A stretch of DNA of 64,000 nucleotides, taken from assembly GCA_022749755.1 (NCBI GenBank), contig CM040442.1, forward strand, positions 5,616,457 through 5,680,456. Reading direction: 5' to 3'. The notes under the pieces were generated by a model. That model made no database searches, had not been told where the DNA came from, and saw only the letters and a list, made by a program, of their open reading frames with translations. Below are positions 13,001 to 24,300 of this stretch, piece after piece. The first letter of the stretch is position 1. Each line of letters starts with the position of its first letter. A program made the position numbers and the translations under genes. The stretch comes from Azadirachta indica. Its lineage: Eukaryota; Streptophyta; Magnoliopsida; Sapindales; Meliaceae.

Positions 13001-16000
13001 GCATGAAAGTGAAGAAGCTAGAGATACCCACGGTTGAGAAAAGTGAGAGCCAAAGTGAAACCGATGTTGAACACTAGTATAAAACCAATTAAAGCCCCAA
13101 TTCCCACCCAATACCAATATGCATGGGGGAAAAACCCACGAGACTTCAAAACTTCTACTCCAAGTGCTTCAGTTTTGTTTGGGAGAACCTTTCATATGAA
13201 AAGATTTAAAACATCAGCATTTTGTTATGTGTCAAATAAATAAATATCCACAAGGATCATTCGAGGCATTACCTTACTCCAACTGTGCCCAAGAAACTCG
13301 TTAGCGACTATTGCATTTTGCCCATACATCATAGGTGAAATCCAATAAGCCCATATCCACCATTTCTTGATGTCATCTGTGTTATGCAACAATGGATGAA
13401 AATGTTGCTGTTAAATTTCCGTCATCTGCAAAGAAAGGCTGATTAATCTATTTAACTTTTATACCTCGTGATAGGACAAATCCACCCAGTGCAAAAAGCA
13501 GGAGCAATGCAAATGAACCAAATGTATTAGCAACAATCATGTTCCTGCCTGCTGCTGCGATTAATCGGAACAATGCAGATGACATCTGATTAACAAACAA
13601 CAAAAGCAAGTACTGCTTTAAAAACCTGCAGCAAGTAAAATCACCTTGTAAAATAGTTGCATTAACAGATCAAACATGTAATAGAATCTTCGGTGATTCC
13701 AGGAAACTAGTACAATTTCTCTCTTCTTACCTTCCAACATTGGGATCAAACCCAATTACATAATAGGTTAGGAAGACGTAAAAGGCAACCTCTACAAATG
13801 AGATGGGGATCTTGAGGATCCATGAGGGAATGGCATACGCCCAAGAAGGATAGAATAGGAGGTCTCTTTGCTTGTAGAATATAGGAAGCTTCGCGATGGT
13901 CATAGAGATCTCTGACATTCCATTGAACATGATCATAACAACAGCAAAGAACAAGGCACCCGTATAAATTACTCCATCATTAAATGTATTTTTGTCCATC
14001 TTTGTCCGGAAGAAGATTGTCATAGCCACTAATGCCATTAATGTAAGCTGGGAGAAGAAGGAGAAGAATCTATAAGTAAATTGTCACTTCAATTGAAGTC
14101 TAAACAATTTAAAATGGAGCTGATACGCACTTGGGTGACTTTGAATACGTAGACAAAAGAGTTCCTCTTCATCAACAAAAGTTCTCTTGAGATGCAAGCT
14201 TTCAACAACTCCTCCTTATTAACACCGTACTTTTTGGTAGTTAAAGCAGCTGGGTGGCTTTTCTTCTTATCAAACGGAGTTCTAAGCTCATCACTAAGTT
14301 TCTGTCCCACATGAAATGACTGGAATGCCTGAGCAAATTCCTTGACGGTGATAAACCTGTAAGGCTCTTCTTTACGTGCCCAATACTGCTGCTGATCTTT
14401 CTTTGACGTCACCTGCAATATTTTGTGTGTCACGATATTGGAGGACTCCTCTTACTATGAGTAAAATTATGTAAACTTAAAAATTCTTTTAGAAGAATTC
14501 TGTTTTGTTTTATTTAAAGATGTAATTAAAGAATGTTTATTAGCACTTACTTCCTGCAAGAAATCAGCCACGCCTTTTCTTTCAGGACATTTGAATCCCA
14601 TATGTTCAAAAAAGTCTAGCACTTGTTCTCGAGGACCTTGGTATACTATTTGGCCATCAGATAGAAGGATAATATCATCAAAGAGATCATAAGTTTCTGG
14701 TGCAGGTTGTAGGAGAGAGATCAAAGCCGTTCCATTGAGGATGTGAATGTTTTGCCTGATCGAATTCACAATATTGAAAGTCGTTGAACTGTCCAAACCA
14801 GTAGATATCTCATCCATGAATAGAGCCTTTGCTGGTCCAACTAGCATTTCTCCTATAATTTAATCATATGCTTTATTAAAAGAGATGATAAACTTATATT
14901 TCTTAGCACTACGTATGAATTAGTGAAGTTTGACAAATACCTGTTGTAACGCGCTTCTTTTGTCCTCCAGATATACCTCTTATCATTTCATCACCTACCA
15001 GGGTATCAGCACAGACTTCCAGTCCTAAAACCTGCAAAGCGAAAAGTTGGTGACATTATAACTCTTATTCTTGATAATAATTCATAAGGTTAAAGTGATT
15101 TATGATGATAATACCTTTAGAATGTAATCTGTGTTCACACTGGCTTCTTGACCTTCAATGGACGTTGCCTGTAACATGAGAATTGACATTGACATAGATA
15201 AGAAATTCGAGCAGCATGAGTCTAAAATGATACCCATAAGATTTAAGTCCAATCAAATTCTATATGCTAAAGTGACACAAAACATAGAAAAATAAATAAA
15301 TAAATTCAGGGTAACAATTCTGCATGGTGGGAATTGAATGTTGAAATCAATATTCCGAAAAACACCGGACTGAAGAAAAATTCTAAAATGAAATCTCTGT
15401 TCAGCTTCTCTAACCTTCATGAAGACGTCAATATCAGGATCTGGCTTAATATTTGCTGCTTTTTCTCTTCTGGCCAACTCTGATAACATGTCTGCATTTT
15501 AAAACCAACAATAACCTTAATGCTCATACTAAATAAGATACCCACCGTACTTGCAATCTGAACTTTATAGTTCAGCAAAAACAAAAGAGAGAAAATAAAC
15601 AAACCATAACGGCTTCCGACACCCTGGCATCTTGCAGAGAAGGCTAAGGTTTCCCTGACTGTCATTTCTCCGATATGGACGTCATGTTGACTGATATAAG
15701 CAGCAGTTCTCTGTGGCACAAATTCATTCATGTCGTGCCCATTGTATGTTACCCTGCCCGAAAACTACACAACAAAGTTCACTTATCACATTACAAATAA
15801 GCCCAAGGAGCAAAAATCAGTACTCTTAAATCAAATCCCCTGTGGACTGGATTGAATTAAAGTTATTAATATAAAATCACCTCTAGACTAGGATCAAGCT
15901 TCCCGGCCAAAGCCAACAAGAGTGTTGTCTTTCCAGAACCTGGAGGGCCTAAAAGCAATGTCATCCTGCGACAAAGAAATTAACACAATGAGACAACTGC

Positions 16001-16855
16001 CCAGATATCATTGAATGGAGAAAGAGTAGGAATTCGGTCCGCACCTGCTTGGCTTTATGATCCCGCTAACATCCTTGAGGATCGTCAAGTGTCTCTTTTT
16101 ACTTGAAAGAATATGCAGAGAGTTCAAGAAACCCTTCAAACCAAAGGAGCAAAGGAAAATGTAAAGCCAAAATTAACCAAAAAACACAAAAAAAAAAAAG
16201 AGAAAAAAAAACAAAAACCCGATTTTGGTTGTTACCTCTACTATGTTGGCAAAAAAGTTAAAGAATGTAGGCAAAGCTCTACTTGCCACTTGTGCTTCTG
16301 CTTCAACATTTAAATGCTCAAATCTGACTTCAATCGTCGGAAGCTCGATCCCAACTCTGAAAACCAAAAAAATCCAGAACAAAAAAAATCATAACTAACG
16401 CTCAAAGTAAATACTCCTGAAAACATAGAACTTCTTTCACCAAAACAGACCTCCTCTGTTTGGATGTCAAGAAAATACACAAACTCACGCATGGAAGCAC
16501 AAAGCAAGAAAATCAACTCTCAAATTTACCTATCAATGCGGTTCCTGAGTTTTAACAAGAACTTCTCATTATCAACCTCAGCAACTTTCACCAACCTCTC
16601 AATCAACTTCTGCCTATCTTCCAATCCCAACTTATGTACATCAATTTCATTAGTATCACCTCTTGAAGATGTCAATATCCCTTTCCTCAAACGATCAAAA
16701 GTTGGCAACTTCTCCAGTGCAGCCCATCTCAAAGCCTCTTCATCATCTTCTTCCCTTGAAGACCTTGAAAATACATCAGAGGCATTTCTCTTCCACATAG
16801 AAGAACTTCCTACACGTAAACTAGCACTCGCCAAATAAACATTACTACTATCCAT
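10046..16855 (-). CDS. G2: full-size ABCG/PDR transporter, 1436 aa
   Basis: Exons, 5' to 3': 16855-16530, 16356-16236, 16133-16045, 15965-15881, 15764-15605, 15491-15415, 15168-15115, 15031-14941, 14852-14551, 14412-14131, 14047-13731, 13625-13465, 13376-13273, 13188-13032, 12950-12828, 12737-12631, 12543-12211, 12051-11761, 11669-11586, 11465-11332, 11237-11010, 10907-10736, 10648-10394, 10303-10046 (TAA). The frame is open throughout. Key sites: GPPGSGKT about 185-192, ISGGQ and LFMDE in domain 1; GVSGAGKT about 884-891, LSTEQ, IFMDE and TIHQP in domain 2. The closest relative is the copy at 21339-28301 (near-identical last two exons; N-termini [10 protein letters not shown] and [10 protein letters not shown]). 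Exon 16 is 107 nt against 161-170 nt in G1, G4, G5 and G6, so the cytosolic linker before domain 2 is about 18 residues shorter. Start is the ATG at 16853-16855, the only one aligning with the other copies. Plasma-membrane exporter by family; substrate not inferable. Confidence 0.92.
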
Positions 16856-16995
16856 CACAACTCACAGCAAAAACCCACCAAAACCCAGAATTTGTTTCCC
16901 TTTTTTTCTTTTTTTGTTCAGGATTCAAGAAAACAAACGCAAAAGTAGAAACGGGTTGTTCTTCACAGAGCAATGTTTTTCCACTTTGTGTTGAG

Positions 16996-17002
16996 TTAAA
17001 TA
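16996..17002 (-). promoter_or_regulatory. Candidate TATA element of G2
   Basis: TATTTAA on the minus strand lies about 141 bp before the ATG. The surrounding leader is conserved upstream of G3, where the same place reads TATAACT (28427-28433), a weaker match. Confidence 0.35.
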
Positions 17003-18410
17003 GGAAATTGGTAAGTGACAGTCGAATGTAAAATGGTGTAAAAAATTACGCGCCAAATACAATGATGTGTCAAAATCGTAATATTTTGGAGTTTCGATTC
17101 TTGTTCTCGCGGCCAAAAGTTGAACTTCCATCGGATTTGGTCCTCTGTCTTGTCACCTTTTATTTTTTAATTATTTTATAAATTTGAAATTATTTTTTTT
17201 TAAATCTAATTTGAGAATAGTTTAAATTGCTATTGTTTTCTACATCTATTGTCAAAAAGCTTTAGATTTATTTTTTAATTTAATTTTTAACCAACAGTGA
17301 TAATAAAAGAAATTAAAATTTGATTATTCTATTTAATTCTTTTTCTTAATTTTTTTGGTCAAATTTGAACGGAAGTAGATTGATTTTTAATTTTTAGTTC
17401 AAGTTAATAGCAAATGAAAATTTAATTAAACCATCTAATAATCAAAATGAACTGAATTGATGAAGTATAAAAATTGAATTAACTTAACTTCTATACTAAT
17501 TCGGCTCTTTTGTTCTCAATATTTTAGTTATTCATGAATGGTATCTTTTTGTTTTGTTAAGTTTAAATATTAATATTATTAATATAATTAAGATTAGGTC
17601 AATTAGTGTATATATTTATGTTTCAAATCCATGAATATATATTCTCTCGTTTTATGAATGTTTTAAATTCAAATGATATGCCTATTAATTAATTGCAACC
17701 ATGTGCTCCATAATACTAATTAATGATATTATAATTAATATATTTAAATAATATTCCAACCCAATAATTCATGCAAATTAGTTGGGAGGAATATATTCTA
17801 ATATAAATTTAATTAAGTTGATGTTTTGTTTTACATTAACTAATTATATCACATAATAGTATTAAAAAGGCTGCTCCGTACAAAGTAGACCACAGACCAT
17901 TTCAAAATCAATTATATAATATATCCTAATATAATTTTAAGTTAATTTTCATAAATTAATCACACGTGCTTGGTATTATCTATTATTAACATATATCATT
18001 GAGGAGAGGAAGAAAGCCATATTTGACCATAATGATAAAACACCTTTTGAAAATTTTAAAAAAATAAAAATAAATAATCTATTATGATTTCAAGGAGATT
18101 TGTTTTTTTTTTTGGTTAATTTCACGTGGTATTATATTTTTATATATTATTAAAGGAAGAGTATGCTAAATTTGACCATACAACTTTTGAAAATTAAAAA
18201 AGATATATATATATTCTTCTTTTTTGTTCAGAAAAATAATAATTAGATTATATAATATATAGTATGAATGAATGCATAATTGAGGCTAGCATCACCTTTG
18301 ATTTATAGACACTGAACAACTTAATCATACCCTAATTACAAAATGGGGTTTATATATTTTGACGAAATTGCCCTTGAAGTCAGAAATAAATTACAACATT
18401 TTTTCTATTG

Positions 18411-18758
18411 GCATATAAAACCATCTACATCCTGTCTATCACTTATCAAAACAAATTAATCTCACAACTTCGATTCTTGCTTCATAGACTCTTATGTCTT
18501 CAAGTTTAAACTGTATGTTCCTTTTTTATTTTACTTCATTTTCGTTATAAGTTATTGAGGTACGTTGCTTCAACTGAAAATTAGTTTGCTTCTTCTTGTT
18601 GTTTATATGGATAATTAAGAGTGGTTTTTATTCTAATTAACATTGAAAATTAATTCTGTGCTTTTTATATTATGCAGTGATAGAGACAATTGGATTGAGG
18701 TTGATGATGCAATTTAATTTCTATCAAAATGATCAGATGATCACTTGGCTAAGGTAAG
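18411..18758 (+). other. Putative small plus-strand transcription unit, copy 1
   Basis: A TATA-like GCATATAAAA (18411-18420) is followed by a leader and an exon-like block (18430-18515), then by an AT-rich interval. A second block follows (18678-18753), bounded by TATGCAG and a perfect donor AAG|GTAAGA. Both blocks, including the TATA and their order, recur upstream of G3 at 30571-31222, while the interval between them is poorly conserved. That is the pattern of conserved exons around a fast-changing intron. The reading frame is not kept between the copies, so a non-coding RNA or a dead gene is more likely than a peptide. I do not recognise it. Confidence 0.3.
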
Positions 18759-18779
18759 AACTTTAATTTTGTGCTAGCA

Positions 18780-18811
<32 letters not shown>
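18780..18811. repeat. (GAT)n microsatellite
   Basis: About ten uninterrupted copies of the GAT/ATG triplet, just after the second block of the putative plus-strand unit. The related spacer upstream of G3 has only a few interrupted copies at the same place. Confidence 0.9.
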
Positions 18812-18814
<3 letters not shown>

Positions 18815-20038
18815 CAAATTGTTCATGAAGTAATTAAGCTAATTGAGAATTCTTCTCGTAATTAACTCTCAATTATGATCTCTAATTTGTTGTGTACTAA
18901 AAGCACTACTCATATTTAATTATTATTGATATATCTAAAAGTAATATATTCTATTAATTATCAAAATTTATCTTATTTTTAGTGCTCATATTTAGTGTGT
19001 AAAGTGTTTGATGAATGTTTTAAATTATTTTATTACCACATAGTTTATAGTTTTATATTTCAATTTGATAGAATATATTCTCATTTAAGTTTTGTCCTTT
19101 TTTATAATAAGAAAGTTTTGAAATTTATATAATTAGGTAAACAATATTTTAATTCCTCAAATTTGATTGTTTTAATCCCATTAATTATAAAATGTTTAAA
19201 AAAAAAGTGTCAGTTGGTTAGTTTGTACCGTCTATTTGGATGAAAAACTATGCTTTTACTATTTAAAATTTTAAATTTTGTAGTTGGATTTAAAAAAAAT
19301 TGTTTTCCCATATTATCCTTTGTAATATTTATATATTCTCTATATACTTTATACATCGGTTGGATAGATAAAGGATCTTTCGACATACTCATCTATATAT
19401 ATACGTATCAGTATAACACGTGTCATATTATTAGTACAAAACTTATAACTGAGTTTAACGAGTTATTGATTGTCATCACTAACTGTTTTTAACCACTGTC
19501 TAATATCATCCGTTTAAATCACTATAAGTATTATTAGAATTATTGTTAAATGCTCTATATAATAGTATTATAATAATTATCATTTAAATAATTGTTCATC
19601 TTATATAGGAAGTTAAATTTTTGAATGTCAAAAATTTAACTTCAAATTTATGATAAATAATTGTTCAAATTGCAATAATAATAGTATTATTATATAGAGT
19701 GTTAAATAAAGATTTGAACGATTTTTATGATGACTTAAATAGATAACAGTTGACAATAATGATAGACATGAAACGGCGATAAAAAAATCAATTGATTTTA
19801 GAAAATGAATATGTACATGTACACACATGAATGTGGGTTTAGGATTTTTAAGTTACCTAGGTATTTGACTTACAAAACTTAATTAATTTATTTTAGATTA
19901 TTTTATTTAGTTGATTTAAATACTTTATTTTTAACTAATCAAAATGCAATCAATGAATGGGGCAATGAGTAATGTGCAGGTGGGAAAAAAAAGATTCGCC
20001 AATTAAAGCATTTAAATTTTTATGGATAGTTTATTTTG

Positions 20039-21016
20039 AGAAAATTTTCAAAATAATCCTCATTTGAATTCAATTGACATACATAGCCACATAATTTTTT
20101 TTTCTTTTACCAATTTCGCTCAATATACAATCTTTGGATAATTTTATCCCCACTCCCCACTTTTTTTTTTTATTTACATTTTATTATGTCTTTTCATCTT
20201 TTCTTTTTTATTAACTTTTCCTTCTTATAAAAACCCTAACTTTTCTCTCTCAAAATCTCTTTTTTCCAGTAATGTTGGTGGATTGAAGTGGTTGTATAAT
20301 TTTTTTTCATTTTCAACATAAATAGAGTGGATATGTAATTTATGATATTTATAACATAAATGAGAATGTTAGAATGTCTTTTAGGATGAATTTTTTGATG
20401 AAATTATTGAATGCATGTGTTTTGAAATATTTAAAAAAAATGCAGAAATTTGGGATGAAATAAGTATATTATGGGTTTAATTTTTTTTCTAAATCTTATC
20501 TTATTCTGATGATATTTTTCAGATTCCGACCAAATTTCTACTAAATATATCCACATTATTTACAGCCAACAAAAACTAAACCCGTAATATACTTATTATG
20601 TCCTAAATCCATGCATTTTTTTTAAAAAAAAATCCAAAAACACGTATTCAATAATTTCATCAAAAAATTCATTCTAAAACGTATTTTAAACATTCTCATT
20701 TATATTATAAACATCATAAATCATATATTCACTTTATTTGGCATTGAAAAATGAAAAATTTATAAATTCACTTTAATCCACTACTATTGCTGGAAAGAAG
20801 AGATTTTAGGAGGAAAATTTGGGTTTTTATAAAAATGGACAGTTAATAAAAATAAAAGGGTAAAAAGTTGATTTTTATTAAAAAAAAAATTGAAGTGCGC
20901 TATTAACGACAATTTTGCCCAAAAAATGCATATTAGTCTAGATTGATGAAAAAAATTTTACATGTAGCTGTTTACGTAAATTGGAAGCTAATTAGGGCTA
21001 TTTTAAAATTTTTCCT
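20039..21016. mobile_element. Non-autonomous Mutator-like element with long terminal inverted repeats
   Basis: The two halves are imperfect reverse complements: an arm of about 445 bp at 20039-20485, a loop of about 85 bp, and a second arm at about 20571-21016. The ends read AGAAAATTTTCAAAATA and, on the other strand, AGGAAAAATTTTAAAATAG. Nine bases before it (TTTATTTTG, 20030-20038) and after it (ATTATTTTC, 21017-21025) agree at seven of nine positions, like a worn 9-bp target duplication, typical of Mutator-like elements. The homologous flank downstream of G2 has a single ATTATTTTC (9735-9743) and no insert, which fixes the boundaries independently. There is no transposase frame. A transcript through it could form a long hairpin. 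Confidence 0.7.
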
Positions 21017-21338
21017 ATTATTTTCACATAACATCACAAATAAATTACTTTTAAATTTCTAAGGCAACACTAAACAAAGCCTTAAAAGTGCTAGGGGATT
21101 AGATTCTGGTGGTCCAACCAGATAAGATCTACATGGGCCTCAGATCGCACCAAGGGCCAATAAGCATTAAAAGCTAATTGCACAAAGAGAAAAATAAAAT
21201 TTTTATTAATATTTAAATTTTGGAATACAATTAGTAACAACTACAAAAATCATTAAAATATGCAAGAACTTGATTCAACACGTAAATAAAAGTATATGTT
21301 AAGCTAACAATACCCAAAAACAAAAAAAAAAAAAAAAT

Positions 21339-24300
21339 TTATCTCCTTTGGAAGTTAAGTGCCTTAATTCCGAAAGCAAAAATAAAAGCAAAACATACTG
21401 TAAACCCAGCAACAACAACAGCAACAACTCCCAGGAAATTATGCCTGAAACCAAAATAGCTCTTCAAGAATTGCTTCACAGTTTCACCTGAATCAAGCTT
21501 GTCTTCTATATCTCCAAATTGTGATACAACCAATCCATAAAGTGTCCAAGATACTGGAGATGCCCAGTAGTACCATCTCCACCATACAGGGATTCTCTGT
21601 TACGAAACAAGTTCAAAGATGTTATTTGACGAGTATAGTTTTAAGAAAGCTAGCATTTGAATGAGTGATGGGCTGCGAATGCTTACCGTTCTCGGGATGA
21701 GGAACCCGGAAAAGATATTCCATATGCCGTAAAATGCAGATGAAACAATGGCAGAAATGTGGTGATTTGGTGTCATAGCCACTGCCATCATTCCATAGAA
21801 GGTGAAGTATAATAATGTTAAGTACATGAAGTATTGATACCAAAAGAACTTGGCGACGGTCCATTCGAATCCAATCATTGCATAGACAATGGTACCATAT
21901 ACAAAAGATTGAACGAATATATAAGGAATCTCGATCATAACCTGCGAAGGAAAACAAAAAGTTAAGTAAGAACAGAGACAAGGAGAGTTCTAGACTTCAG
22001 GTACAAAACAAGTGATAGAGCTAGTTACTTGTGCGAAAGCATATGGCAAGGCTGAATACATTCCAGCAGCTCTTTCTCTGTAGAAGACTGTTCGTTCAAT
22101 AGCTACAACCGGCTGCACAGAAGAAGTATTTTGAACGCCTAGGAAGAGAACAGCAGCATACATAGAACCCATCGCATTAAACAGATCTTGTTGCTTTTTC
22201 CTACAATTGAAAATGTCAGAATTAAGTAAGATTGAGAGGTAGATACAACTATAAGGCTTTGAATGACATTGAAATGTAAAGTTTCAGTTTCTTGTAACTC
22301 ACGTTTTAGTGCCCATATCCCAGAACATTGTTCCGAAGATTAAAGCTATGAAGGTGGTAAACAGAAACCTAACAGCACTGTACGGGGGATTACGCCAGTA
22401 GGACCAATGCTGTTTCCATAAGCAAGCCAGAGTCTGGATGAAAAATGATTGTGAATACTGAGTAGGGAAATAAAGATCCTTTGAACCTGGGGCGGGCTGG
22501 CTTAAATCTCTAATGAGTGCTTTGTTTCTCCTGAAACAGCAGCAAATTTAAGCTAGCAACAACGTAGTTCGTAGGCAGATTTCAGTCTTATGTAAGTTTA
22601 CCATAACCTTACCTGTACAGTTCCGAGTCCTTGTAGATAGCAGCAAAATCAACGCCCAAAGCTATTTCTTGGGATAAAGCGGAAACTTCCAACATCCAAG
22701 TTGCTGGATTGTATCCATCTTTGATTTTGGGAACTCCATCAATGCTCTTTACAAACAAAATATAAATGTATTAGCTAGTTTTATATGTAATTTAAACATC
22801 TCCAGTCAAAAAGAAATTTGAAGCTAAAATTCATTTTGTGTAGTTTATGAAAATTCATCACATCATACCTCAAAATAATTGATAAGTTGGCTGGAATGGC
22901 GACCCAAGGGTCCAACATATATCTCTTGTCCTCCTCGCTTCAGTAGAAACAACTGCAGTGGCAGGATAAACATATTACACTCACGAATAGAGATCTCAAA
23001 AGAATCATTACTCCTTCAATCCGGTATTAATATTTCTCACCTCATCAAAAGCTTCAAAGATGTCAATGCTAGGCTGATGGATGGTGCAGACCACTGTTCT
23101 TCCTGTGTCCACTGTGTTCCTGACTGTTCTCATAACAATGGCAGCAGCTCTGGCATCTAGCCCTGAAGTTGGCTCATCCATAAATATGATAGAGGGGTTT
23201 GCAACAAGCTCAACTGCAATTGTAAGCCTCTTGCGCTGCTCTGTGGATAAACCATTTACTCCAGGCAAACCGACTAGTGCTTGTCTCAATGGATTCAATT
23301 CCACGAGCTCCATGACTTCCTCAATAAACATCTGCAAATCATGGGTGAAAATATAAATCGTTATAACAATTGCCAATCGTGCAGTCAAGGATTCCAGCTA
23401 CATCCTTCAAGCCAACACGGCTTGTTTCAGCTCTGAATAACACGGGCAACAAATGACAATAAGCAGAAAAGACCATGGGATTTCAGCACCAACCTTTTTA
23501 GTTTCAGAATCAACATCTTGGGATAATCGAAGCCAGGCTGAGTAGAGCAAGGACTCATAGACAGTAACATGTGGAGAATGGATGTCATTTTGCTCACAGT
23601 ATCCTGAAATGCGAGCAAATGTTTCTTGCTTCTTTGGGTAACCAGATATTATGATGTCACCAGTAATATATCCACTAGTTTTCCTGCCAGCCAACACATC
23701 CATCATAGTGGTTTTACCAGCACCACTTACACCCATCAAAGCTGTAAGAACACCAGGCCTGAATGAACCGCTCACAGCATTCAAAAGTACCAACTTGTCT
23801 TCAGCAACACCTTGAAGCTTCATTTCCTGCCAAGTTAAATCAAACAAATTAGTCATCAAGTCCTGACCACGATGCTGTAATTTATACATTTTAATTTCTC
23901 AAACATAATGTTACCTGTGGCATGTCAACAGAGTAAGTAACTTCATCAAAGGTAATGGAATGTGGCTCAAATGGAAGAACCATTCCTCTTTTCTTGTTAT
24001 GATTGGCCTCAACAGCTACTTCTATCACAAGAAAAGATTGGCTTGTAAGTTAGAATTTATAGTCAAATTTATAATACTCACACACACATTAGTGTCATAC
24101 ATGAGCTTAGTCACCTGAGTGAGATTTGTGACTGGAACTACTTGCATCAGTTAACTGAATGGTTCCTCCCTTTCTGTTATCACGCTCATTAGTTTCAGAT
24201 TCCTCAGTTATAACAGCAGTAGGCTTTTCAAATGCTGCACATATATTTTCACAACATAAGCACATAATCTCTATGTTTTAGAAGCATGAAAGTGAAGAAA

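Larger units (their letters stand above)
17160..20038. other. AT-rich spacer upstream of G2
   Basis: About 2.9 kb of AT-rich sequence that can be followed, with gaps, in the spacer upstream of G3 (about 28600-31300). It includes two diverged copies of a block with ATTTGACCATA followed by CTTTTGAAAATT (about 18010-18060 and 18160-18200). The plus-strand unit and the ATG repeat listed separately lie in it. Otherwise I see no gene. Confidence 0.5.

Noticed and set aside
23081..23356. Plus-strand frames of 86-91 codons opposite exon 18 (also at 2693, 11801, 35902, 47931, 58320)
   Set aside because: They are antisense shadows of the Walker B region. They stay open because the coding strand is strongly conserved, and they have no promoter or splice context of their own.
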